A stretch of DNA of 64,000 nucleotides, from assembly GCA_019638085.1 (NCBI GenBank), contig JAHBUL010000002.1:186001-250000 (forward strand), written 5' to 3'. Of the stretch, positions 42,795 to 51,400 are shown in pieces. The stretch is from Flavobacteriales bacterium. GTDB taxonomy: Bacteria; Bacteroidota; Bacteroidia; Flavobacteriales_F; PHOS-HE28. The notes under the pieces are model-generated. The model saw nothing but the letters and a program-made list of their open reading frames with translations. It was not told the DNA's origin and did no database searches. Positions within the stretch are counted from its first letter, which is position 1, and each line of letters starts with the position of its first letter. The translations under genes and the position numbers were made by a program.

Positions 42795-44048
42795 ATGACC
42801 CAACGCACGCACACCACCTCCGCCGTTGTCATCATCGGTGCCTTGTTCTTCCTCTTCGGCTTCGTCACCTGGATCAACGGTCCGCTGATCAGCTACCTGA
42901 AGATCGTGTGCGAGCTGAAGGACGGCGCGGAGCCGTTCTATGTGACGTTCGCGTTCTATATCGCGTACTTCTTTACGGCGTTGCCCATGGCGTGGGTGCT
43001 GGGGAAGACCGGCATGAAGCGCGGCATGATGTACGGCCTGTTCACCATGGCGGTGGGTGCGCTGCTCTTCATCCCTGCAGCCCAAGGGCGATCCTATGGC
43101 CTCTTCCTCGCCGGGCTCTTCATCATCGGTACCGGCCTTTCGCTGTTGCAAACGGCCAGCAATCCTTACATCACGGTGGTTGGCCCCATCGAAAGCGCCG
43201 CGGCCCGCATCAGCGTGATGGGCATCTGCAACAAGATGGCCGGTGTGCTGGCCCCGTTCGTCCTGGGGTTCCTGCTCCTCGCGGATGCGGACACGCTGCA
43301 AGCCGACATCAACGCACTGGAGGGTCCGCTGCTGGCGGCACGGCTGGATGAGCTGGCCCAGCGCGTGATCGTCCCCTACGGCGTTATGGCTGCCTTCCTC
43401 GTGGCCCTGGGTCTGATGATCAACTTCTCCCCGTTGCCGGAGCTGGACCCCGAGGTGGATGCACCCGGCGTGCCCACCGATGGCCGCAGCATCTTCTCCT
43501 TCCCCAACCTGATGCTGGGCGTGCTCGCGCTCTTCCTTTACGTTGGCGTGGAAGTGATGGCCGGGGACACGATCGGCATCTACGGCCAGTCGCTCGGGCT
43601 GCCGCTGAGCGTGGCCAAGCACTTCACCAGCTACACGCTGATCGGCATGGTGGTGGGCTATGTGATCGGCATCATCGCGATCCCGCGCTTCATCTCGCAG
43701 TCCAAGGCCCTGGCGGCATCGGCGGTGCTGGGCGTGGTGCTCACCATCGCCGCCACCTTGCTACCGGCCCATGCCTCCATCCTCTGCATCGCCCTGCTGG
43801 GCCTGGCGAATGCGTTGGTATGGCCCGCCATCTGGCCATTGGCGATCTCCGGCCTCGGTCGCCACACCAAGACCGGCAGTGCCCTGTTGGTGATGGCCAT
43901 CGCAGGCGGTGCCATCCTCCCGCTGATCTACGGCAAACTCGCGGAGGAACCCGGCATCGGCCACCAGCACGCATACTGGATGATGGTGCCTTGCTACCTC
44001 TACATCCTTTGGTATGGTGTGGCGGGGCACAAGAAGAAGGCTTGGTGA
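42795..44048 (+). CDS. FucP-like sugar:proton symporter (MFS)
   Basis: A 417-residue major facilitator of the fucose/glucose/galactose permease group, with twelve predicted helices. The early GFVTWINGPLISYLK is the FucP-type helix-1 signature, and KTGMKRGMMYGL the loop after helix 2; LQTASNPYITVVGP in helix 4-5 is also typical. The length agrees with FucP (438). The substrate is probably a hexose or deoxyhexose; it cannot be narrowed. Start ATG 42795 gives the normal short cytoplasmic N terminus. The two-component genes converge on it from downstream. Confidence 0.87.
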   Translation: MTQRTHTTSAVVIIGALFFLFGFVTWINGPLISYLKIVCELKDGAEPFYVTFAFYIAYFFTALPMAWVLGKTGMKRGMMYGLFTMAVGALLFIPAAQGRSYGLFLAGLFIIGTGLSLLQTASNPYITVVGPIESAAARISVMGICNKMAGVLAPFVLGFLLLADADTLQADINALEGPLLAARLDELAQRVIVPYGVMAAFLVALGLMINFSPLPELDPEVDAPGVPTDGRSIFSFPNLMLGVLALFLYVGVEVMAGDTIGIYGQSLGLPLSVAKHFTSYTLIGMVVGYVIGIIAIPRFISQSKALAASAVLGVVLTIAATLLPAHASILCIALLGLANALVWPAIWPLAISGLGRHTKTGSALLVMAIAGGAILPLIYGKLAEEPGIGHQHAYWMMVPCYLYILWYGVAGHKKKAW

Positions 44049-44142
44049 GGTGTGAGGATATCCCTACGGAGGCACATGGCAGAAACCGAGCGCCAGAGCT
44101 TGATCCGGCAAGACGACAGAACTTGCTATCTCCCGATCCTTT

Positions 44143-44775
44143 TCACGCCAACCCCTTCCGGATCGCCAGCGCCACGGCCTCGTTCACGCTGTGGACATGC
44201 AACTTTTTGTACACGTTGCTCACATGCCGGTTCACAGTACCGTAGGAGATATCCAAGGTGTCGGCGATCCGTTTATAGGTATGTCCCTTCACCAAAAGGC
44301 CCAAGATGGCTTGCTCCCGGACGCTCAGTTTGAAGTCGTCCTGCTCGGGCGCTTGGCTTCCCTCCATCATGCGCAGCACACGGCGCGCTACGCTGGGCGA
44401 CATGGGGGCGCCGCCTTCCATCACGTCCTGGATCCCTTGGATCAGCCGGTCCGGATCGGTCTGCTTGAGGAAGTAGCCATCGGCACCCGCTTGTATGGCC
44501 TGGAAGATCCGGTCATCGTCCTCGATCACGGTGAGCATGATGATCCGGATCTTGGGGAAGCTGGATCGTAGCAGGGCCGTTGCCTGGATGCCGTCCACCC
44601 CGGGCATGTCGATATCCATGAGGATCACATCCGGCTTGGAAAATTCCACATCCGCGATGGCCCTGTTCGCGGATGAGAACGTGCCTACGATGGCTATCCC
44701 GGGCACTGCGGCCAGCACGACCCGCAAGGCATCGCGTTGTTCGCGTTTATCATCGAAGATCGCCAGGTTGATCAT
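44143..44775 (-). CDS. Response regulator, NarL/LuxR type
   Basis: A 210-residue DNA-binding response regulator. The receiver domain (1-120) has the acidic pair DD near residues 8-9, the phosphoacceptor Asp54 in VILMDIDMPG, and the conserved lysine in FLKQTDPD. A LuxR-type helix-turn-helix (about 148-207; LSVREQAILGLLVKGHTYKRIAD, split by YGTVNRHVSNVYKKL) follows. It starts 66 bases after the histidine kinase gene on the same strand and is almost certainly its partner. The target genes cannot be seen; the neighbouring FucP-like porter and the GEVED protein are candidates by position only. Confidence 0.93.
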   Translation of the reverse strand: MINLAIFDDKREQRDALRVVLAAVPGIAIVGTFSSANRAIADVEFSKPDVILMDIDMPGVDGIQATALLRSSFPKIRIIMLTVIEDDDRIFQAIQAGADGYFLKQTDPDRLIQGIQDVMEGGAPMSPSVARRVLRMMEGSQAPEQDDFKLSVREQAILGLLVKGHTYKRIADTLDISYGTVNRHVSNVYKKLHVHSVNEAVALAIRKGLA

Positions 44776-44841
44776 TCTTCAGCTCGAGGGGTAGCAGCAA
44801 ACCTCGTTATTCACTCCCTCTTCAGCAATGGCTACATCCAC

Positions 44842-47800
44842 TCATTTACCTCCCCTGGCGGAATGTAGGCGCACTTGCGTGCCGCCTTCCGGCCGCCCCC
44901 CCACCTCCAGCGTCCCTCCTATCTCCATCGCCCTTCGGCTCATGTTGCCAAGCCCGTTCCCGCCCAGGGTATCCTTGTCCACCTCGCTCAGCGAGATCCC
45001 GGTACCGTTGTCGAGCACGAGGAGTTCCAAGGCCCCTGCCACTTGGCGGAAATGGACGATGATCTTACTGCAGCCGCTGTGTTTCACGGCGTTGCTCACC
45101 GCTTCCTTGAAGACCAGATAGAGGTTCTTGCGCTGTTCCATACCCAGCTTGCGGGAGAGCAGATCCTCGCCCAAGTGGAACTCCAGATCAATACCGGCAG
45201 TGTCGCAGAGCGGCTGCGCGTAGGTCCGCATGCGGTGGAATAGGTTCTCCATCGCATCGTTATCGCTGTTCACGCTCCAGACGATGTCATTCATGCTCTC
45301 CATGGCGCTGGTGCTGTTGTCCTTGATCCGCTTCAGCATTCCCATGGCTTCCTTGGAGATCCCTGAGGTCTGTTTCCCCACGGCCGAACTGAAGAGCACG
45401 ATGCTGCTGAGCGTGCTACCCACCTCATCATGCAGGTCCGATGCGATGTGGTCACGCATCCGGATCACCTGCATCAACTGGCGCTCCTTGTAGCGGACCA
45501 CAAGGAATGTGATCGCGATGCCCAGCAGGATAAGGCCGAGGATGAACCACCACCGCAGATGGAACGGCGGGACCATGATGATCGGGATGGTGAGCATGGC
45601 CTCGGTCCACCGGCCTTCCGCATCCATCGCTTTGATCCGCAGGCGGTGGTCGCCATAGGGCAAGGTATTTATGCGCAGGCGGGATTCCTGCTGCAGGTTC
45701 CACGCTTCATCGATCCCTTCGATGCGCCAAGCATATTGGATCAGGGAAGGGTCCTCGTACGAAAGCAGCACCATGTCCACCGTGAAGAAACGATCGCTCG
45801 GGTACATGGTGATGGCTTCGCCGCGCAGTACCTGTGCGCTCAGGTCCTCCTGCCCTTGATCCTGCGCAAGCTGTTTATGAACTCCCTCTATCACCAAGGG
45901 TGCCATGGGCTTATCGGTGGGGTTTCGCAGATCCGCAGGATGGAAGGCAACGATGCCGTTGAGCCCGCCGAGATAGAAACGCCCGTCCAATCCTTGGGCA
46001 TAAGCGAGCCTATTGAACTCATTCGAGGGAAGCCCGTCGTTGGTGGTGAAGGTCTTGGCGGTACCGCTTTCGGGATCATAGCGCACCAGGCCATTGTCGC
46101 TGGGAAGCCAGAGGGCGCCCTCCTCATCGGGAAGTACGGCATGTATGCTGGTGGCGGGAATGCCTTCACGGCTGCCGAGCTTGCGCACCTCGCCCGTGCT
46201 GCGGTCCCAACGGAGCAGGCCGTCCGCATAGGTGGCCAGCCAGAAGATGCCCTCCTGGTCCACATAGCAGTTGCGGATGTCATCGGTGGGCAGGTAGTGG
46301 GCGGTATCGTTCACCTCCAAGGCCCCGGACCACCAGCGCTCCTGCATGCGACCTTGCTCGTTCAAGCGGAACAGCCCCGCGTTGGTACAGGCCAGCAGCT
46401 GCTCGTTCCGGTGGTACATCAGGTGCCACACCCATGCCTGGTCCAGCAGCGGGTGGCCGCTAAGGCACACCACCGAAGTATCCTCTTGGGCACTCGCTAT
46501 GCGCAGCCCTTTTGAAGTACCGATCAAGAAGCCGCCGTTCTTGAGTTCCAGCCCGCTCCAGGGCGGATAGATCCCTGACGGGCCACTTATGGTGCGATCC
46601 ACCTTGCCGCTTGCGTCCTCGTGCAGTACGGCTTCCCCTGCAACGCGCCACAAGCCGCCCTTGCCGTCGCTGTTCATCATTCGCCGTAGGGCATACCCAC
46701 GGTCACTACTTATAACGGCACCGGTGGCCGCATCCAGTACCCAATAACCTTGCACCTCAGTGTTCACGTGCAAGCGTCCGCCGTTCACAACCATGCCGCG
46801 TATCCGGTAGCCGGGCTGTGCGCCACCGGCCGTATCCCGCAGCATGTGCTGGAAATGGCTGGGCCGTAAATTGATCTTGAACAGACCGAACTCGCTGCCC
46901 AACCAGAGATTGCCGGTGCGGTCGCGCATGGCGGTCTCTATGAAGAAGGATGCCTCGGGATATTTCGCGGTAAGGTCGTAGAGCAGCGGCGCGGTGTAGG
47001 GGTCATCGCCGGCATTCATCCTCCGCAGCGTGGTGTTCACCAGCCAGACGTCTTCGCGCAGGGGCATGATGAAGGTGGCATCTGCTGAAAGGCCTACATG
47101 CACCAACTGCTTGTTCCTGCTATGGAAGGGGTCTGCTTCGGTAGGTGCCCAGGCCATTCCTTCCGGGGTCCTGAAGTAGAAGCCGGGGTCTTGTACAGGG
47201 CGCCAGCCGAAAAGGTCCTGGAGCTGCTTGTTCACGCCAATGGAGCCTTTGCCATGGAAGGTTTGCGTAGGCCCGGCCTCATCGTTCTGCGGAAGGGGAA
47301 TGCGCAGCAGGTCCACATCGGTCCAGATCACTCCCGAAGTGTTGCAGGTACACCAAGCGCTTTGGTCATTTGTCAGGATCACCACCGTCAATTCGTGGGC
47401 ACAGTCCACTTGTGTAATGCCGAAGGTTTTGCTTATGCCTTGAAAGCGGAACAAAAGCCCTTCCCCGGTGAATACGATATCACCCTCCTGGGTTGCGGCG
47501 ATGCTGGTGAACGGACCTACCGCTGCTTCAGGCAAGCGTTCGGCAAAATGCTCCTGAATGGACTCCACACGGCCGGTATGGGATTCCAGAATGTCCAGTT
47601 TCCCGTTCTTGTACAGCACCCAGAGCATGCCGTCGTTGTCGTATTCCAGATCGGCGACCTCGTTGCCAGCGAGACCGTTCGCCATGGTAAGGACCCGAAA
47701 GCGGTAGCCATCGAACTGGGCCAGGCCGCGTGGTGTGCCCAGCCAGAGGAAGCCACGATCGTCCTGAACGATGGAGGTGACCGTGCGGTGCGGAAGGCCG

Positions 47801-47931
47801 GCCTCCACCCCGTAGTGCTGGGCAGTGAACAGGAGCTGCTCGTCCCGCTCCACAGCAGATCCGCCAACGCCTTGGGCCGATAAAGGCCCAAGCCAAGGGA
47901 ACAGGAATGCGAGAAGCACCAAGGAGCGCAT
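44842..47931 (-). CDS. Sensor histidine kinase with beta-propeller sensor
   Basis: A 1029-residue membrane kinase. Signal peptide (1-19), two seven-bladed-type propellers built of Reg_prop repeats (for example SIVQDDRGFLWLGTPRGLAQFD near residue 50, and LPDEEGALWLPSDNGLVRYDP), a Y_Y_Y domain (about 690-770, YAWRIEGIDEAWN), one transmembrane helix (about 783-805), HisKA_3 (HDEVGSTLSSIV, His near 832) and a GHKL ATPase (DNGTGISL, GNGLGNMSRRAMEIGG). This is the sensor layout of hybrid two-component systems, but without a fused receiver or AraC domain; the separate LuxR regulator follows. ATG 47931 opens the signal peptide; an in-frame ATG at 48144 is rejected. Ligand, perhaps a glycan, is unknown. 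Confidence 0.9.
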   Translation of the reverse strand: MRSLVLLAFLFPWLGPLSAQGVGGSAVERDEQLLFTAQHYGVEAGLPHRTVTSIVQDDRGFLWLGTPRGLAQFDGYRFRVLTMANGLAGNEVADLEYDNDGMLWVLYKNGKLDILESHTGRVESIQEHFAERLPEAAVGPFTSIAATQEGDIVFTGEGLLFRFQGISKTFGITQVDCAHELTVVILTNDQSAWCTCNTSGVIWTDVDLLRIPLPQNDEAGPTQTFHGKGSIGVNKQLQDLFGWRPVQDPGFYFRTPEGMAWAPTEADPFHSRNKQLVHVGLSADATFIMPLREDVWLVNTTLRRMNAGDDPYTAPLLYDLTAKYPEASFFIETAMRDRTGNLWLGSEFGLFKINLRPSHFQHMLRDTAGGAQPGYRIRGMVVNGGRLHVNTEVQGYWVLDAATGAVISSDRGYALRRMMNSDGKGGLWRVAGEAVLHEDASGKVDRTISGPSGIYPPWSGLELKNGGFLIGTSKGLRIASAQEDTSVVCLSGHPLLDQAWVWHLMYHRNEQLLACTNAGLFRLNEQGRMQERWWSGALEVNDTAHYLPTDDIRNCYVDQEGIFWLATYADGLLRWDRSTGEVRKLGSREGIPATSIHAVLPDEEGALWLPSDNGLVRYDPESGTAKTFTTNDGLPSNEFNRLAYAQGLDGRFYLGGLNGIVAFHPADLRNPTDKPMAPLVIEGVHKQLAQDQGQEDLSAQVLRGEAITMYPSDRFFTVDMVLLSYEDPSLIQYAWRIEGIDEAWNLQQESRLRINTLPYGDHRLRIKAMDAEGRWTEAMLTIPIIMVPPFHLRWWFILGLILLGIAITFLVVRYKERQLMQVIRMRDHIASDLHDEVGSTLSSIVLFSSAVGKQTSGISKEAMGMLKRIKDNSTSAMESMNDIVWSVNSDNDAMENLFHRMRTYAQPLCDTAGIDLEFHLGEDLLSRKLGMEQRKNLYLVFKEAVSNAVKHSGCSKIIVHFRQVAGALELLVLDNGTGISLSEVDKDTLGGNGLGNMSRRAMEIGGTLEVGGRPEGGTQVRLHSARGGK

Positions 47932-48201
47932 CCTACAATGATACCTACGATCTTCCATGGCCGCATCGCTGCATGGCCTTTCGCTAAGGCTGATGTTGTT
48001 CCCCGTTCCTGGGCTTGGATCTCGTGCCCGATCCATGGAACGAAGTTCCTTGAGAACAGGCTGAAGGCCTCTTCGTGCAGGAGCGTCGCCCTTCGCAAGG
48101 CCTTGCCAGTAGCGGATTGAGTGAATGTAGGTATTGGCGCTCATGGCTTGTACCGCTTCCTTCGCTTCAGAGGAAGACGATCAACCAAAAAACCAGTAGC
48201 C

Positions 48202-51069
48202 ATGAGAACTCGAATAGTACCCATTGCCGGAATAACCTTGCTCCTGGCCACGGCGCAGGTCTGTTCCGCACAAGTGTGGCAGAATGGAGTCGGGAATCCG
48301 ACCAGTGTAGGGGATATCACCATATCCCAGTTCGGCCTGAACGCAATGCATGCAGGTGGGTGTGCTCCCAGCGCGACCAACCGGAGCTTCCAATTCAGCG
48401 ATGCTACGGAGGACTTCACCGGGACCTAAGGTGACACCTCCACCTTCTTCTCTCTGCCTGCAAATGCGCAAGCCTCGGAGACCTTTGATCTCTTGTTCTA
48501 TATCCATGTGCCTCCGGCATTCCCCGGGAAGACGACCGAAGAAATAGCGGCGGACCTGAACATCAGATTGGGATCCGAGGCCGCTGACGGGAGCGGTGAG
48601 TTCCAATGGGATAGTGAAGCTGGATGGGGCAGTCCTTTCGTGCAGCCGGTGGGAATGATCCGGGTGAATGTGATGTTCAATTACGAACCCAAAAGCGCCT
48701 ATTCGTCGAATGGAGTGCGTCAGTTCGCCCTCCGAATGGATCTTTCGCGAGAGGAAGGGGTCGTTCGCGATATGGACATACGGTTCCGTGCGGTAATGGT
48801 GGGTGCGTCCTACACCGATGTACTCGGTTATTACACTGCACCGCAGCTGCCCTTGTTCATCCTGCGTGATCCACCGGGTGACAAGAGCTACAGCAAGATG
48901 AGCACGGGTAGCACCACTTGTTTCGGACAGTCCCAGTCCGTGTCCACATCAGAGAGTGCGAGCACTTGGTTCAAGGCGAAGATCGGGGTCTCCGGTTCCT
49001 TGGGTCTGGGTGTGACCACCGACTACGAGATCTTTGCGGAGTTGGGTGTGAGTCTTGAAGCCAGCCAATCCGAGACCAGCGACTTCAAGTACCAGACCTG
49101 CATCTCTGCCACGGATGAATTCACCACCTCCAGCAGTGGCGCTCCGGATGACCTGTTCATCGGTAGTGCGGTACACTATGCTTACGGAATGCTCACGGAA
49201 GTGGAGCGACCCAGTTGCGGATCCACCACACGGAAAGCCTACTTCGCGTCCACGCCGGTCGGGGTTGAATCCGGCTACCACTACACGGAAAGCCACATCC
49301 TTGGCGAAGTGATCCCCGGGCTGGAGCAGTTGATGGCCGATGCTCCCGTGGGCTCGCCAGCCTACAGGACCGCGATGAACCAACGTGATGTGTGGGTGCA
49401 GACCTTGGCCATGAACAACAACATCAAGGCCACCGCACCAGCCGCAAACCCACCCCAGCGCTCCTTCAACGGTGGTGGAGCAGGCTTCAACCATTCCTTG
49501 GTCACCACCACCTCCATGACGAACGCGATCGATTATACGGTCTCCTTGGATGCAGGGCTCTCCGCTGAATTCGGCGTGGATGTCGGCGGTTCGGGGGTTT
49601 CCGGAGGCGGCGAGCTGAGGATGCGGAGCGAATATGGGAACGGTGTGGACGAGTCGAACGAGAGTACGAACACCATGTCCTATCATCTGGAGGATGATGA
49701 TCAAGGGGCCGATGCGTTCACTGTGAACATCCGGGAGGATCGTGTCTTCGGGACTTATGTCTTCCAATTGGACAGCGCCCTCTCGAAGACCAGTTGCCCC
49801 TATGAAGGCGGCTACCAACTGGACCAGCCCAGCCTTTCGGTGGGTGCTGCGGGCAGCACATCCATGATCTTGAACGAGGTACCCCTTGGCGGAGGTGGAG
49901 GTCCGGGCGTGGCGAACTTTCCGCTCATCCTCTGCAACAACAGCAACGTCAGCCGCACCTATTTCCTGAAGTTCGATGCTGTTACCAACGGAGGAAATGC
50001 CTCGCTTACAGCGCTTGGTAACACCATCAATTCCAATGACAATGGCATTGAGATAACCCTGAGTGCCGGTCAGTGCCTCAATACCATCCTCACGCTCACT
50101 CCGCCAAATGCCGGCGTGGTGGACTTCCCCAACATCAACCTCTACCTCTATTCGCTCTGTGATCCGGACATTCGCTCCTACATCGCCATCTCGGCGTTCT
50201 TCGGTCCGGGGAATTTTGGCGACTACTGCGCCCCGGTGAGCGCCAACGGAACATCGGACGGCGATTTTGTGGACGGTGTGCAGATCGGCGCCATCAACAA
50301 TACGGGTACGGGTAGCGCAGGTGGCCCTACCTACACCAACTACAGCGGCGAGTTCTCCACACCGCTATCGCGCAATGCGCAGAGCATGATCACCATCACC
50401 TCCGGCGAGTACCATACCGATTGGTACGCGGCTTGGATCGACTACAACAAGAACGGCGAATTCGAGGAGGATGAAATGCTGGGATCCTTCCAGAGCTCTG
50501 ATCCCTACCAAGCACACAATATTGATTTCACCGTACCGGCCACAGCACAGTTGGGCTCTACCATCCTTCGGGTTCGTGGTGTTTATCTTTTGGGCAGTGA
50601 ACCACAGCCCATCGACGTGTGCTTCAACTACAGCTATGGCGAGACGGAGGACTACGCGGTGGTGATCAATGGCAACATACCCCAGGATTGCGTAGGTGCT
50701 GACAACGGTCCTGCCCTGCCCGGTACACCCTGCGATGATGGCAATAGCTCCACAGCAGACGACATGTATGATGCGAACTGTCTGTGCGTCGGTCAGCTCA
50801 CTACAGCCGTGGCCGATGGTGCTGGTACCCCGATGCGGTTCACCGTACAACCGAACCCTTCCACGGGCATGTTCCAGTTGAACAATCCGAGGCAAGTACT
50901 CGCCCGTATGGAAGTACGCGATGCATTGGGCCGTCTGGTGGTCGCTGAAACAACGGTCACCTCCCGGAAAGCGACCTTCGACCTGTCCACCGTCCCAACG
51001 GGGCTATATCACCTGCTGGTGGAGTCAGAAGGCCGTCGCGATGTGATCAAGATCTCGGTGCAGCGCTGA
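48202..51069 (+). pseudogene. GEVED-domain T9SS secreted protein interrupted by an in-frame TAA
   Basis: A frame of 956 codons with one internal stop, TAA at 48427-48429. Signal peptide (1-23, ending VCSAQ) and about 50 residues precede the stop; after it the same frame continues without a break, GDTSTFFSLPANAQ, to the true end. The body is a secreted beta-rich protein with a GEVED domain (about residues 690-820, ending SYGETEDYAVVI) and a type IX sorting domain at the C terminus (PNPSTGMFQL, VRDALGRLVVA, GLYHLLVESEGRRDVIKISVQR). Downstream translation could restart at a TTG at 48493 but would lack the signal peptide. A sequencing error, a nonsense mutation or readthrough are all possible. 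Intact, it would be a surface protein of unknown function. Confidence 0.8.
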
Positions 51070-51400
51070 ATTGTTCCGTAGGACCTTGCGCTCCAGGGTG
51101 GGTCTTCGCTGGAAGGCCCACCCTGTTCCGTTCGGAACTGTTCGCATGAGTAGGTTACAGGGACCATGGAGCCGCTGTCATTTTGAGCGCTGGTGGAGAC
51201 ATTCAGACCGAGCGTGAATGATCATGTACATACCGCAGTGTTGCCGTGTCCCGCATCCCACATTCCGGCTGCGCTCGATGTGATGCACAACAGCATGCGC
51301 TCAACTGGACAACCCGGAATTCACTCGCAGCGCTTCAACCAAACCAACAACGGTCATTCGCGGGCTGCCTTCCGATGTGCATCTTTGGCCACCACGCGCC
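51070..51400. other. Intergenic region before the P-type ATPase gene
   Basis: 331 bases without a supported gene. The first part contains a strong hairpin at 51094-51125 and a small one (GTTCC-GTTC-GGAAC, 51125-51138). The remaining 260 bases show no feature I can name. Confidence 0.45.
51094..51125 (+). terminator. Strong hairpin after the GEVED gene
   Basis: A 14-bp stem (CAGGGTGGGTCTTC with GAAGGCCCACCCTG, one G:U pair) closes the tetraloop GCTG, starting 25 bases after the stop codon. Only two T bases follow it, so it is a likely transcript end but not a textbook intrinsic terminator. Confidence 0.6.

Noticed and set aside
48493-51069. Independent gene starting at the TTG after the in-frame stop
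   Set aside because: It would lack a signal peptide although its C-terminal domain requires export; the frame and sequence continue from the segment before the stop.
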